A stretch of DNA of 64,000 nucleotides from Halictus rubicundus (GCF_050948215.1 NC_135155.1:12232001-12296000), one strand, 5' to 3'. Counted from the stretch's first letter, positions 1 to 14,400 are shown. Numbers and translations are program-made. The notes: a model not told the origin generated them from the letters alone.

Positions 1-228
1 TTTATTCGCAGGCGTTAGATTAATGTCCGCCAGTATGGATTTTTCAAAAACTTCAAAACGCTTCATCGATTTACAACTGGTTTCAGTATTGTTTTTTCGC
101 GGGACATGCTGCAGTATGAAGGGCGTTCGAAAAAAATGATTTTAATCTGCGAAATCGCAAATGGCACGGGTTAATACGCTTGTCAAACGAGTCAGTTGGC
201 ATCGGCGCGATAAAAGGGAATAGCGGTG

Positions 229-275
229 GAACAGAGAGAGAGAGAGAGAGAGTGAGAGAGAGAGAGAGAGAGAAA
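229..275. repeat. (GA)n microsatellite
   Basis: An almost pure GA dinucleotide tract interrupted by a single GTGA. Similar tracts occur at 13036-13062 and about 62600-62628, and the CT complement at 39874-39905. Confidence 0.95.
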
Positions 276-1829
276 CAGCGAAAAAAGGAGACAGAGAGCG
301 AAAGAACGAAGAGAGAAAGGGGCGGACGTGAAATGAGAATCGCATCGAAATCGGACGATGGGTGTTCCGCCAATCAATTGCTACTTGACAGGGAATGCTG
401 AATGCTGTCGATGATCGGGAATGATTAATGACAAGGCTATACCTATAAGCACGGGTAATCTGCGCGGTGATCGAGAGACAGAGGATACATTGTGTTCTGT
501 TTCTTGGTCAAGAGGTGTTACCGGTCTAATAACTTATCTCTGTACTGTTCCGAAATGCGATACTTAAACGATGGTGATGAAGTTCATTGCGAAGTACTTT
601 CTAGTAGCGGTATGGAAAATTGTTCTTACAAAATCGTCTTTGTCAATCGTTCGTGCATATTGATTTGCAATTGTAACGGTTGTAATCGTTTGCCTTTTTG
701 TGCAACTGTTCGTTTGTGGTCGGTGTCTGCATAATCAACACGACTGACAATACACCTCGTATATCGTGTGTATGAAACCTACATCAACATTTGAACGCAG
801 AAAAGTGTCTATAGTTCATTCGCTGATACTCACGTCACAAAAAAAAAAATCATTTAAAGTCTCAATTTCGAGACCCTGCGGTTAAAACATTGCCTAGAAA
901 CCTATAGAATTATCGAACATTTAAAGTCTCAATTTTCAGAAAAAATGTCATATAATTCATATGTCGCGGTAATAAGAATCATTTGAAGCCTCACTTTTTG
1001 AGGTTAGGCGTCTCTCAGAAATATTTCGGGGAACTCTTAATTTTAATGCTGGGCAACTCCACCGACAAGTCAGGTTCAAAAGAGAGTTAGCCAATAACCG
1101 GAGTCTTAGCGAGCTAACCACGGTCCCAATGGCGACGGTGTCTCGTGGAATAAATTTTGCGAGGAGAAAGCCGCGCGAGAAAGCTCCCCGCGATATTTCT
1201 CCGTGGGCATCGACGGTGGAAAGTCGCGGACGACGTTATCTCTCCGCGAGAGAGGCCACAAGATGAAGAAATTCCCCGTAGTTGGTAGGCTGCCGTGCCT
1301 GGATACCAGTTTCAGCGGGAATATAATTCATCCGGTCGCCGATACCGGGAATCCCAGAAACGAATCTCGGATTCCGTAGGAGAGCTCGATGAAACCGTGT
1401 AAAAATAGTCGGCGGGATAATCGTTTCAAGAAATCCTCAACAGAGTGAACCGGGATAGGGGGGGGGGGATAAGAGGTCCTTGGAGCGAAGCAGATGTAGG
1501 GAGGAACTGAAAGAGGGTCCTGAAACGCGTGGCGAGCGTGGTTCGTCTAGCGATGGGTCACGACGATGTTCGAGCAAAATTTTCGAACTTCAAATCGGTC
1601 CCAAAATCGTCGGAACGTTGCTGCCAGATCTTGAAAATTGTTTTAACATCGACTTCGCTTTTCAAAACGGCTCTGAAGAACTTTATGCATTTTCTATGAA
1701 TTTTATGTATTTATGACAGAGAGTAGTGCAATTTAAAATAGTAGAAAGGTCGAAATGATTTAAGAATGCCAATCTGTTATTTCCAGACCGTTGAAATGAT
1801 TAAACTACGAATGAAGTCCCCGTCTGTTA

Positions 1830-2233
1830 GGTTGTTGCATATGAAATGTCCGATTCTAGAAATACTAGTACAATCTTCAAGTTTAATGTATAATCATTTT
1901 AAGACACACAGCTGACCTTTAAGGTTGTGTCTTCAGTTCTGATAAAAATCTCTAATTTGACTTTTAAATCAATTTTATTTGGACGCCAATCAATGAAAAG
2001 ACAACGCATTGTATTATATGTATTATGTCTATTCGACAATGGTAAAAAAACCTACAAAATGGAGTCGAGAATGTTACAAATGCAGAACGTGAACGACCAA
2101 AAAATTCGACTTTTTACCGTGATGCAGTCAAGAAATTTCTGATTCATTGACAGTATATGTTGCTTGCTTTGATCAATAAGTTTATTCGGAAGAAGAATTG
2201 TGCTTGTTAAAAAACATTTCGTATGCAGCAACC
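1830..2233. mobile_element. Non-autonomous mariner-like element, copy 1
   Basis: The element starts GGTTGTTGCATATGAAATG after a TA. It ends with the near-complement CATTTCGTATGCAGCAACC, again followed by TA. The inside matches the element at 51765-52475 in order: a 'GCTGACCTTTAAGGT'-like block, a block around 'GACCAAAAA', then 'CTTTGATCAATA' near the right end. No transposase frame survives. Terminal inverted repeats with a TA duplication are typical of Tc1/mariner elements. The family name is not known to me. Confidence 0.75.
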
Positions 2234-2437
2234 TAATAATCTTCGGTCTGTTGGAATCGACGCGGACGATTCTTATTTCGCATAAAGGTCCGCAGTGAGG
2301 CCATAAATTTGCATCTTGCGAAAGAGAAGCGCAGAGGGGATGCGCACGGTCCAGTGATAGTTCAAGTGTCAGAGTCGGAACAAAGGGAGTCTAGAAGTGA
2401 AGTGAAGTAACACGATCTCTCGGGTTTCGTGTTTCAG

Positions 2438-5400
2438 GCGGGCATGCTGCGGAGCTCGCACGGCGAGTTCTGGTTGGAACCAGTCGCCCTGTCCCCGGAA
2501 GAAGAGGAACAAGTTAGAAAAGGAGATGTAGAAGAGAGGCTCGAAGACGCCGGCGCCGAGAAGACGATGCGCCAGGTCCGGAAACTGCACTCGGTCACCG
2601 GCAGGCCGCATCTCGTGTTCCGCAGGTCCGTCGAACAGCCGCAGCTCGAGATCGGCGCCGCTGCCACCGCTGCTGGCCGCAACAGACGCCGACGAAAAAA
2701 GAAGAGAAAACTCGAGAGAAACTGTGGCACTCGCGGTGAGAATCCCTTTCCATCGTTCTCCTCCTCTTCTTCTTCTTCTTCTACACCTTTTTATTCTTCC
2801 ACCGCTTCTTCTTATTCTACCGCTTCCTTTTAATTTTGCTTCATTCGGCTCCTTCTTCTGTTGATTGTGTTGCCTCCTCTGCTTCCCATACTTTTCGTGC
2901 TGTATTGTTCACCAGGCGGCCCACTTCTTCTAGTTTGAATATCGCGAGTAACTGTGAGAATGACGCCATCTTCTTCATTTTCCTCTACTGCTTCTAAATC
3001 TGTAACAAATGACACGTGTTTGAATGAATGCAAATTGGGAAAAATTCGGCTCAATTTCACTTTGGGGGACCAAAGATTTTTAACTTTTTTTCATATAATC
3101 CTATAGATTTTGACGAGAAAATACCAAAAATGTAAGTTTTAATGACCGGAGTTCACTGATTCAAAAGTTATACGCATGTAATATTTCAGTCGCTTTCGTC
3201 AGATTAGGACGCCGCCATATTGGTTTCAACTGAGTGGATCCGTTAGGTGTAGGTGATAGCACAAGCGCGTAGAAGCGGCGATTTTTGAGTAGTAGGTTTG
3301 AGAGAAAAATCGTCACATTAATACAGCAGCAGTTCTGACACCGCAGATCTCACTATACCACGCCAAATTGACACTATTTCAACATCTAATTGGCACAAGT
3401 AATTTCTCTCTTATTCCGATTCTAATAAAGTGTATTTTCAAAACTGGAAACTTGCACCAAGAATCCACTCGCTAAGCCAGCACTTATCATCTATACATAG
3501 AACGTCCTGCAAGGATCATCGTCGCTGGAAAATTGACAAGATTCCAGCTTTCATCGATTAGTATTCCGCTATCAAAGTTCCAAGTGCTGCGGGGGGAAAA
3601 GCCGCGCGTTAATTCCACAGACCGATGCGATGTGCGAAACGAGAGGCAACTCGTTCGGATATTTGAACGACGCATCGATAAACTATTCCTTAATCGCGGC
3701 GCGACCAGTTTCCGGGATTATTAGCGAAGATGACAGAGGGCCCGGCGTAATCTGTGAAACATTACGCTCATTTGCCATCGCGAGTATCTCTCGCGCCAAC
3801 ATTATTGAGCCACAGAATTAAAACGACCAGACCCCATTAGACCCGGTAAACGATTGCCACGGGAACGAAGATAGGCGGTTTCGCGCGCGTGTTTACGCGG
3901 GCCCACCTGTGAAAAAAGGTTGTACCGTTTAATTAGGGATCGACTGTGTGTCCACCTTCCGGCCTGTACACTCCCCGCCAAAAACCACTGTCATTAAATT
4001 CCTATAGAGGCAACAATCACAGAAGCAATTATCTGTCTTATTTACTACTGCAGGAAGAAGCTCTTCAGAACAAAGTTACGCTATGTGAAAGTTGTACATG
4101 TGACAGTGCAAAGAATCTTTTCTCAGATTTCAAGGTCATTGGTATTTTTTTCATCGACAGCTTATATATTTTCTTTGTTATTCTGATAGAGCATGAAAAG
4201 GCGAATCCAACGAGTACCATAACTATACCATTCCGATCATTCAACCCCGAGATATTTGTGTCTGAAAGAAACAACTATACCACCATTCAGACACAAATAT
4301 CTGGAGACTGAATGATCAGAAGGTTATGGTTATGGTACTCGTTCGATTCGCCTTTTTATGCTCTACGACAATATCGAAGAAAATATATAAGGTGTTTATT
4401 AAAAATATACCGATGACTTTGAAATCTCGTAAAACGGACCTTGAAGACATTTCCTCCCGTCATTAAACGTACCTTTTGAACGCTATAACTTTGACCTGAA
4501 ACATTCTTTCAAACAATGATAAATAAGACAGATACTTAGATGGTTATGTTTGACCGAGACACCCCGTAGACTGTCTCGCGTTTCTCGGTGATAAATCGGC
4601 AATTTTGTGATTGTCGCCGTGAAAAGCACCGTGTACACGAGTGACCCTTTTGGAGGGGAGTGTATCGAAGTCGCAGACCTTTTAATTACACGGGCCGGGC
4701 AATTAGCGATGGGAAAAAGCTTCGAACCGGGCAAGATTTGTCGTATCCCGAGGAGCAATTTCACAGAGATAAGAAGATAAGGTTCGGCATCGGTGGACAC
4801 GCCCACGCGACACACGGCGTTCGAAAACGTTGCCCAGCATATTCGCGCCGTATCCAATTACTCCGCGTGGCCTCGCGTAAACGCGAGCGCGAGCGCCCGC
4901 GCGCGTAACGGAAGAAATCGGGTGAAGAACGGGCAGCCCTGGGGAGAATCGGCGAATGAATTACACACACGTGGTATTGCTGGATTAGCTTCGAAATGGG
5001 GATGCTTATCCTGTTAACTGGAAATTCGATCCTCGAATTAACCCTTTCGCGAGAGGATCAACGCGATTCCGACGGAATTCTACCAATTATTAAACTCTTT
5101 GCTGCTGTCTTATACGTAGCCTGAGGATTCTGTGCAAAAACATTAGAAGAAATCATTAGAGACCTCTCAAAATACTGTATATATTATTTTCAATCTATTA
5201 AACATGCTAGACAAAAAATCAATTTGACTCCAGTTCGACGCGATTTGGTTAGAAAATGTCTCCTTATCAATAGATATTAATAAATTAAATTCATTTAACA
5301 ACAGAATATTTCGGATAAGGATTCACCGTCCAATAATAACTCCTAGAGCACATTATGACCGGCTCCGCAGTGGCGCTAAAATATAGGGTTGAGTGGTAAG

Positions 5401-8400
5401 GGTAGGCGGAGGATCGGTTGGAATTTTTGCACGCAATGATGATATATTAAATGGATCCGATTCGTTGATAATTAGTGGAGGAATGGGGACGGATCATTGG
5501 CGAGATTTTATCGAGGATGGGTTCGGTTGGTGTCTGCCGGCCACCCGGGCAACCTCATAAATATTGAATTTCGATTTTTACCTGGTACACCTGGTCAAAG
5601 ATGTTCCCGCCGGTAAAAAGACAAACGCCGAAGACTTCGCGTCGCGTTGAAACGCCCACGCTCTCCGTATCTCGACGAGTCCAATTACATTATATGCGTA
5701 GACGGCATAAATACTTGTAATACGCGCCGGCTGCAGCAGGAACAAGACCGAGGGAACCGATCGCCGCGGCAAAAAGAAAAGAAAACGAGACCAAAAAGGA
5801 GGTGTCGGCGCTCGCCCTCCTTTGCGTCTCGCTATTAATTACAGGTGCCGCCGCCGGAGAACGGGCCGGGCAACGGTTATCATATTTCGAGAGTATAGTA
5901 TCCAAATCTTACCTTGTTCATTTTTTTTTTTAATTGATGGGGTTTGTTCTGATGTTCGTTTATAAGTGTTAGAATCTATTTGCTTATCCACCTCTGATTT
6001 GATGGTACCGAAAATTACAGTCTGAAAACTCGCTTTGGGCACTTTTTGAAAGCATAGACTATGTAATATTACAATATAAGATAGGTACCCTTTAATATTT
6101 CATTTATTGCTTGTGTAAGTTTAACAATGAAAAGTAATTGTACCGCAGATAAAACAAGTAAATATGATTCAAATCATGCCATGTTTGGTTTCATTTTATT
6201 GAGAAAAACGTCACGAATATGTTGGTAAAGGTTTCGATTACAGAATAATTAAAAATAAAAATGTTTTTTCACTAGATTAGCATTATCTCAATGTTATGTC
6301 GAAAGTTCAGAATAACTTTTTACGAGGGGATTGACTGCATCTCGAGTATAGAATGCGCATTTGTGAAACATCAATAATGTTAGGGATCAAAGACAATGGA
6401 ATTGAAAAAAGTAAATGGGGGCGCCATCTTCGAGTAGCGCGCACAACTTCCTCTGCATCGCAGAACTTTTCAAACTATCTAACTTGGAATATTGAATATC
6501 TCCGTGGGAACTAGTTTCCCATAATGTTTAAAGTGCCTTGAGGAGACTAGCTCGGAAAATAATGTTTATAATGCCCTCTAAGAAATTAGTTTTTTGTTTG
6601 TCCTGCCAACTTCCTGTCTCTCGTGTCTCGAAGTTTTAAACTCTGGGCGTTTTCACTCGTAGACGTATGAGGGACGCTGGAGATTCAATTTTTCATTATT
6701 TTAATTCTTCTTCAAAAATTACCTGTGCAACTATACAATCCGTACAAATAAAATTCCATGGAAAATCCCATCGAATGCGCACAATTATGTTCCTAAACAA
6801 AGAAATAAATATCTTGCAAATAAAATTCCATACCAAATCCCACAGAAATGAACACGATCGTTTCTGCAAAAGACTAAATAAACAAAAATTCGTTCGAGTC
6901 GACCGATACTTTAGAAAACAATTGAAGAATGTCGATACAATTATTTCCGATCGATTAAAATTAGTAAAGAAGGAAAGAAACTTTTTACCTGATTTCTAGG
7001 TTTTGCAACCGCCGCAGGAAATTTTGATTTTCCAGAAGAACCTGCAATTCTGGCATCAACTCGATGCCACAAAACATGCGAATTCTCGAGGACCCTTCGG
7101 CCACTCGACGCAAAGAAAAATGGTCGCCGTCGAAGGGGTCGCAAAAGTTTAGTAAATCCGGCGACTAGTCCCGGTGCGTTTAATTTTCACCGATCCCATC
7201 AATCTTCCCCGACTCAAAATGAGGGGCTGGAAACGCGTGTAACCCCGCCGCTATCTCGAAAAAGACGTATACTTGGCAGACACGTAAGACTCGTTCCCCC
7301 AAGCCCTAAGTTATGCAGATTGGCTGATCGTAGGCGTGCAATTAAGATTTCATTCGAGCCTATCCCGATGGATCGGCCGGCCGAAATGGATATTCGTTGT
7401 AGTTAATTACAGGTCTCCAGTGAATTGGATTAGCCCCGTGCGTTGCCCGCGATTTTCATTCGCGCCGCAGAGTATCAAACGAGTCTATCTTACTTCTATA
7501 TCCGTCTTCCCTCGCTGCCTAATCGTTTCGAATAATATATTCTGATCTTACCGGGCCAAAAAATCAATTTTCCTTTCGCTCGTGTCGAAAGTATTAGGGG
7601 GGCCCATAAGTAATCAATTATTTTGAAATCTAAAACAAACTTTGTAGTAACTTTAAGCTTTTATTTCTTAATTTATTATATAATCTCGTTGTAAAGTCTC
7701 GGGTTGTAAAAAAGAATTATACTATTTAGAATATTTTGAACACAGGCTGCCTTACCAAAAACTGTAAAAGAATACGTGCTCCTCTTGAACGATCGGTACA
7801 AAACTAAAGGCGAAACAAATTCGTTGCAAATAATTGATTACTTATGGGTACCCCTAATACATTTTTCGAGTATACTTCGAACATTTTGTGATCGTAGTAA
7901 CAAAAAAGATAGAACGAATGGACTCCATAAATTGTTGCGATGTTTATGCTAGGACTAGTCGCACAGGTCGCTACGAGATTTCGACGCGAGGAGTTCTCCT
8001 TTGGTGGTAAAGGTCGACGGATTCATGGGTTTCGCGAGAGAAATGGGGCTCGATGACAAGTTGACGCCGACCCCATTACGGTTAACCTATTGAGATTCCA
8101 ATCTAGGATAGCAGCGTAACACGTATCGCGGCGGCTCTGTCCAATTTTCGAAAGGAATTCCATCTTCGTGCGGCTAGTGTGCGAGCGCGCGCGCGCACCG
8201 CGCGAGCAGGAGGATAGATGCAGTCGGCGACTGGTTCGATGATTAATTGCTACTGGACGGGGCAATCGATCGTTTGTCGGATTTTGGGTGGGTATCGGAT
8301 GTGGCGAACGCGATACCACCGTGATCTATGATCCCGCGGAGGTGTCGGCTTACGGAAAAGGTAATTCACCGTTCTCAAAGCGGCCGGAGCGCCGTTACGC

Positions 8401-11400
8401 AACGCATGTTGCAAAATTCGTCGGTAATAGCCGGCAATCGACATGCATCGGTTCTTTCTCTTCGAAAGATCAACCACTCTAACCCGCTAGCAGAAGTTTC
8501 CTATAAAAATCCCCTACGCTGTAGCCTCACACGCTTGTGCGACGCTGAAACAGCGAAAATACTTTTGGCAATGTTTCGAATTCATTGCGGCGATGATAAC
8601 AAATTTTTCCCGCGACCAACCGTGGATTCGAAGATTGGAGTCTCCTCTTTGGAACAACGTCCGAAAAATTGGTCTGCGATTTTCTCCCACCGTGTTTTAT
8701 TTAACTTTGAACGAAAAGCGGTACCATCGCCAACAAATTTTCGAAAGTAGAGTCTTCGATTTTCCATTGTTCCACAAGGCACAGAGAAGCTTTTGATAAA
8801 ACTAATTAAGGTGTCTGAAACAAGAAATTTGCGATTTAAAATGAGCCTGAACTGATTATCGTGCGATTCTTTATCTTGCTTGAAACTCGCGGGCGATAAT
8901 TTTCGAAAAGAATTTCTTCTATAGTCTTGCTCTTATTTCTCGAAGGACTATGAAGGAGAGAGGAAGAGTTTGAGGGAGGGCACAGCATGCGGCTAATTAG
9001 CGTAAATTTGATTCTCGATTCTACGGAGCGACCAACGTCCCACGGTAATCGAGGCTAGCATAAATATACCCGGGAACGGGAATAGTCGGATGATTGCCAG
9101 GAATCCAGTTGCCTGGACGTTGTCCCGATCGAACGCGATTAATTCGGCTAATTTAGTCACGAATTTCGGAACTGCTGACCCGCGGCCGCTGCTCTTTGGC
9201 ACAATTTCCATGTCGAGAGCCTATTAACCGAACTCTGCGTTTCCATGTAATAAGGTGGTATTCCGTGACAGCTGTTTTTCTCGGACTTCTTTCGAAATTT
9301 TTCCACGTACATTCGACAAGAGTTATCAGCATAAGCTATCGCCCTTTGCGTTCACCTATCTTTGAAGAGTGATTAGAAATTTTTTTGTTCAGAGGAAATT
9401 CAATTTGCTTGATTTCATGCAAAATAAAATTGTTCTGGCATCGATTGTAAGAAACAGGAGCCAGGTAAAAAGTTTGTTTCTCTCTTTAATAATTTTAATT
9501 GGTTAATACATAGATGTTAACAAATAGTTTTGATAACTTTTTAACATTTTGAAGAACGCCTGCAGACGTTTTGTCGTAAACGGATGAAATCCGGTGATCA
9601 GATTGCTATGGTTTTCGCAGAGCCGAGGCGGCTGACAGAGACTCGGCTCGAGTGGCAGACGCAGCCAGGGCTGGTCCAGGTTCAAGGACGAGGTCGAAGG
9701 AAACACCATCAGGCGAAACGATGGCAGCGTTCCAAGAGATCGATCAGCCGGCCACGTCACGTCGAGGCTCTCGTTGTCGCTGACACGACCATGATGGCTT
9801 TTCATCAGGACGGGGACGTCGAGACGTATCTGCTGACCATCATGAACATGGTGTCGTCCCTATACCTGGACCCCACCATCGGCAATTTCATCAACGTCGT
9901 CGTCGTCAGGATCATTCTCGTCGAGGAGGACGAGGCCGAAGTACGTACGAACCTCTCACGTCAACCGTAACTGCAAACCTTACTCGAAACAGTACAAACA
10001 AATCCCTTTTTCCCCAACAAAATTGCCCTATTTCTATTCATTGTTAGGATTTTTTTTTCTCACTTATGGAGCACTGACTAGACTCTTCTTCCTCTAGGAC
10101 AATCTTAAAAGTGCTCGCTGTAATACATCAATGAAGGAGTGGATTCGAAAAAGAGATGAGCATGTAATTTGATAGAAAATTAGGGGCTCGCAGCTCGCAG
10201 CAGGGGGGAGGGGGTAGATCCCAACGGAAACGATTTTTCTTCGTAGAGACGTCGGGCTTTTATGAAATCCATTCGAAACTTCATTCTCCGGCGAATGAAG
10301 TTGCTCGGTAGCGTCAAAAGTAATTCCTGGAACTTCATCCTCGGATACTCCCCGATCGGGAAGCTTAACGTCTGCGTCAGTCATGGCGCTTCGTTGAACT
10401 TTCCAACTATTAGTTTCAGCGGGATGTAGATCGACGGGACGAAGAGAGTTTTTCCTGTCGACTTCGAACGGTAATGCTTCTCGCTGGAAGAACTTCCGTG
10501 GGAAATTACGAAAGCGTTGACAATAGGACGTGAGGATTATTCGAGTGTCCGGTTATTGAAGTTAGGGGATGCTAGCCACGATAGGCTGTTGACGCCGCGA
10601 TGTCACCGAAAGTCTGTCGAAGACCCGAAGAACAACTCGTCTGCAGTGAATTCTCGATATATGTCAACAACATAATAATTCCGCGACATTTATCATCTAG
10701 GCCTTGGCGACATACATACAGAAATCGTTGTATTCATTTTTCAGCATTGAAAGAAGTTGGTGTGTTTAAATATTCCTGCAGAAATTCTGGTTCCATTGAA
10801 TCCGCGATTTGCAATAATTTAAGTCGCACAAACTGTTGCGTGTACAAATTAATGGGCAACGTCTTCCATTCTGCATCCAATTTGAGTGAAAATCTGCAAT
10901 AAAAATCTGTGAATGAAAATGGTTTGATGAATGAAATGAAATTGGTTCTGCTTTATTCAGCAGGGACTGGACATCGCGGTGAACGCGGACAGGACCCTGT
11001 ACAATTTTTGCAAGTGGCAACAGAAGCTGAACCCCGTCGACGATTCCCATCCGAATCACCACGATGTCGCGATTTTGGTGACGAGGCAGGACATCTGTTC
11101 GAGGGCGAACACCCCGTGCAGCACCCTTGGCGTCGCCCACGTGGCCGGCATGTGCCAACCGGACCGTAGTTGCAGCGTCAACGAGGACAATGGGATCACC
11201 CTGGCGCACACGATCACGCACGAGTTGGGACACAAGTGAGCAAAATCGCGTCGTGTCGTGTCGTGTTCTCTCGACGCGGTGCCAATTGTAATATGTTACA
11301 CTGTCTTTCCAACCGTTATGCACAGTAGACCAAGCTAGAACAAACCTAGTCTTCTGGGTACGTTATGCGGCACCAGTCTCTGTTCGGTGAATTAGGGTTG

Positions 11401-14400
11401 CCAGGCAAGCTTTCAATGTCTCCCCTCACTTTAGTCCAACTACGAAATTCGATGATAACCAACAAAAGAACATAAATTCTACAAAAATACGGTTTTCTCT
11501 TGTATCTATGATAATTGACTCTAAAATGAACCTAACCGACTCTGTATATTGCAATATTCTCAATGGTTATTTCAATTGGGATTACTAGAGAATCTTCCAA
11601 TGTTTCTCCTTATATCTGTTCAATTGGGAAAATCGATAGTAACCAACAAACAGTGCGCCAGTTCTTAAAAATATAGTCTTCTTAGTATTTAGAATAATTT
11701 AACAAGCTGCAACGGTGATAATCGGCTTTGTACATTACCGATGCAATCCCTGGTCATTCAATTATTGCATGTTTTCAATGTTTCTCGTGATCTCAGACGA
11801 ATTAATTTTAAACAATGTACCGCAACATTTTGGTACACTATTGTACTGCCTGGAACATTTTTGTTTTAAAAAGAGCAACGAATAACGTTGCTGTGACATG
11901 GAAAAAGTAAATCTGTTGCCACGATCGTTTCCATAAATATTTTCGAAACATTATTTTCGCCGTCCCCGGGTGTAAAATAAAAAAAAAACAGAAAATAATA
12001 GAATTGCGAGGATCCATTCCTCTCGCTAACGGATTTGTTTTTATTAGCCGATAATGCGGTCTCGTTATCGCGAACGTGCCACGAGGAACAGGTTGCGCGT
12101 GCTATCGCTTCGTTGTATGGTGTATATGTTGTCGGCTCGTTTGTCACTCGACAACGTTTGATTCACTGGCTGTGTTTCCAATTTGGATTACAGTTTCGGG
12201 ATGTACCACGACACAGAAAAAATCGGCTGCAGCAAACGGGATGGCGACACGCTGCACGTGATGACGCCGACGTTCGAGGTAGACACTATAGGGGTCGCTT
12301 GGTCCAGGTGCTCTAGAAGAGACATCACCAATTTCTTGGAGTAAGAAAGAAACATTCGTTCAGCAAGTTCAATTTCACCGAACTCGATTCACTTAGTAAC
12401 AGGAATTCGATTTTTATCACGACTTTTTTATCTGCCAATTTTTGTCGACTTTTTGTATTGTTTACACTTACTTGCTCCCCTCATTTTAGGGATTCTAGAA
12501 TATTTGTTTAGTCGGAATATATTCTTCGAGGATTTTTTAAAGTAACTAATAGTTTTTTCAAGGAATTTTTTAAAAATGCTAATAGTTTGCTCATAGAGCT
12601 TGATTAGGTGTCAAGGATTTTTTAGAATACCAATTGTATGGATATTTCCCTCAGAAAACTGAATTATGCATCACTAGAATACTAAGAATATTTTTCTTAA
12701 AGATTTCTTGAAAACAGTAAATAAAAAAAAAGTAAGAGTGCATATAGCTTCTCTGTTTTGGGATGCATGCAGACTATTTTTATTTAGCATAGAGATTCGC
12801 AGTCTAGTCGTTGTAGACCATTTGAATTCCATGTAAAAATACGAGGGATCGATACGGGCCGGGGGTTGTTTGTCCACGTTTATCTTGCTACACTCTTCGC
12901 ATAAACACACGTGACAGCGCAAGTATTACGGGTGACAGTTTCCGGGGCATAGCTCGATGCCCAACAATGCCTAGTTTGTCGAACTGTTGTTTGCCCCGAG
13001 TGCAAACTGTCGCGATTCGCGGGATCCACCCCAAGAGAGAGAGAGAGAGAGAGAGACAGAGAGCAAAACGGTTTTCTCCCTCCTATTGTTGCAGCCAAGG
13101 GAAAGGCGAGTGTTTGGAGGACGAGCCGGCAGACAACGATTACGCGTATCCGGATTTGCCACCCGGCGCGATGTACAATGCGGAACACCAGTGCAGGCTG
13201 CAGTTCGGCGTCCGCGAAGCCTCTGTCTGCTCCCCGTTGCAGGAGGTGACGAACAAAAGAAAATTGATTGCCCGAGAATATATTATTCTCGAACGCGGCA
13301 CCGTGAATAGAGCCTTGCCAATCTTCTTTACAGATCTGCTCGAAGTTGTGGTGCATCGTCGACGGCATTTGCACCACTATGCTTCATCCAGCCGCCCCCG
13401 GGACACATTGTGGCAAACACATGGTGTGAACACAGTAATTTCAAAGTGATCTTCCGTACTAACCACTCCCCTCGCGAACTTTACAAACGAATTCCTCGGC
13501 TATGCACTTGTTTCTTTATCAAAGAAACCAAATGACTTGTTGAGCCACTATCAAAATAAACGTAACATGAATCCGATGATAACTAACTTCAATTACCATA
13601 CAATTTATGAACATTACAATCTTCATTTCGGATCACGCATTTAACTTTTGACATAAATCGTCTGGAATACAGGGTGATTCAATAAGAACTACTATCTGAG
13701 ATAACTCGGTATCTATTGGTTGTGTCAAAAATCTTTTTAATAAATTATGTAGCATTGTAACAAATGCATCGCATCAGTACAATTTGAATTTCTATGTCAC
13801 ATTTTTTCCGAGACATCAAGGTGACCTTGTGTTTTTTCAAAGAATTCAGCGACCTATAACATGATGGCCTTGAGCTGACCTTGGAAAAGCCTTAGAAAAT
13901 ACTCAAGATCACCTTGATGGCTCGGAAAGAACGTGATTTAAAAAAATCAAACTGTACTCGTTCAATGCGTCCCTTAAAATGCTACATAATTCATTAAAAA
14001 GTTTTTTACAACCAAGAGATACCGAATTATTTCGGACAGTGGTTCTTACTGACTCACCCTCTATATAAATACTAACCATTTAGAGCAGAAATTAAAAAAT
14101 GAAAACTTGGTACTTAATAGGTCAAAAAGCCCATTAGTAGACTTCCGTTAAAAATAAGGTGTTAACACATAATCCATAATCTTCTCATAATTTTGACGAC
14201 AGATCTACTAGAAATTCTAACAATTGTACTGAAAGAAAAAAGTTCTATGGCGAAGAGTTAATTTTTGGTTACATTGAAAAAATTGTTTTAATGATCCCCA
14301 GTGGTGTCAGGACCAAGAATGCGTGCCGATCGTGGACAAGCCAAGACAGATCGACGGAGGATGGGGTGAATGGGGATCCTGGAGCGAGTGCTCTAGATCT

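Larger units (their letters stand above)
1..2437. other. Non-coding sequence upstream of the first recognised ADAMTS exon
   Basis: I find no convincing exon here. ADAMTS proteins need a signal peptide and the first part of the prodomain before the exon that begins at 2438, so this stretch is probably intron, with the 5' exons beyond the left edge. It holds a GA dinucleotide tract (about 229-275), three short direct repeats of a sequence beginning CATTTAAAGTCTCAATTT (about 850-1000), a poly-G run near 1460 and a mariner-like element (1830-2233). Short open frames at 492-734, 1480-1716 and 1927-2142 show no recognisable protein features. Confidence 0.6.
2736..9620 (+). other. Large ADAMTS intron (6.9 kb)
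   Basis: The donor is GTGAGA at 2736 and the acceptor TTTTCGCAG ends at 9620. The phase-1 exon end is completed by AG of the next exon to give Glu. The intron contains the hairpin repeat at about 4020-4535, a mariner-like MITE at 7597-7854 and CpG-rich patches around 4790-4920 and 8160-8240 that could be enhancers. I see no coding exon in it. The ORFs of 60-140 codons here have no domain features. Confidence 0.85.

Noticed and set aside
83..377. Leu/Ser-repeat ORFs on the minus strand
   Set aside because: They are translations of the GA/CT microsatellite in three frames.
492..734. 80-codon Cys-containing ORF that might be an upstream ADAMTS prodomain exon
   Set aside because: There are no acceptor and donor in matching phase, and no similarity to ADAMTS prodomain sequence.
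3946..4311. 121-codon plus-strand ORF
   Set aside because: It runs through the left arm of the 4.0 kb inverted repeat, and the minus-strand ORF 4065-4274 is its mirror. The protein has no family features.
10094..10384. 96-codon minus-strand ORF in an ADAMTS intron (starts MTDADVKLPDRG)
   Set aside because: It has no recognisable domain and no splice context, and it lies in an intron of a well-supported gene on the other strand. Its length is within chance at this composition.
10766..11323. 185-codon minus-strand ORF
   Set aside because: It is the antisense shadow of the ADAMTS catalytic exon 10961-11235.
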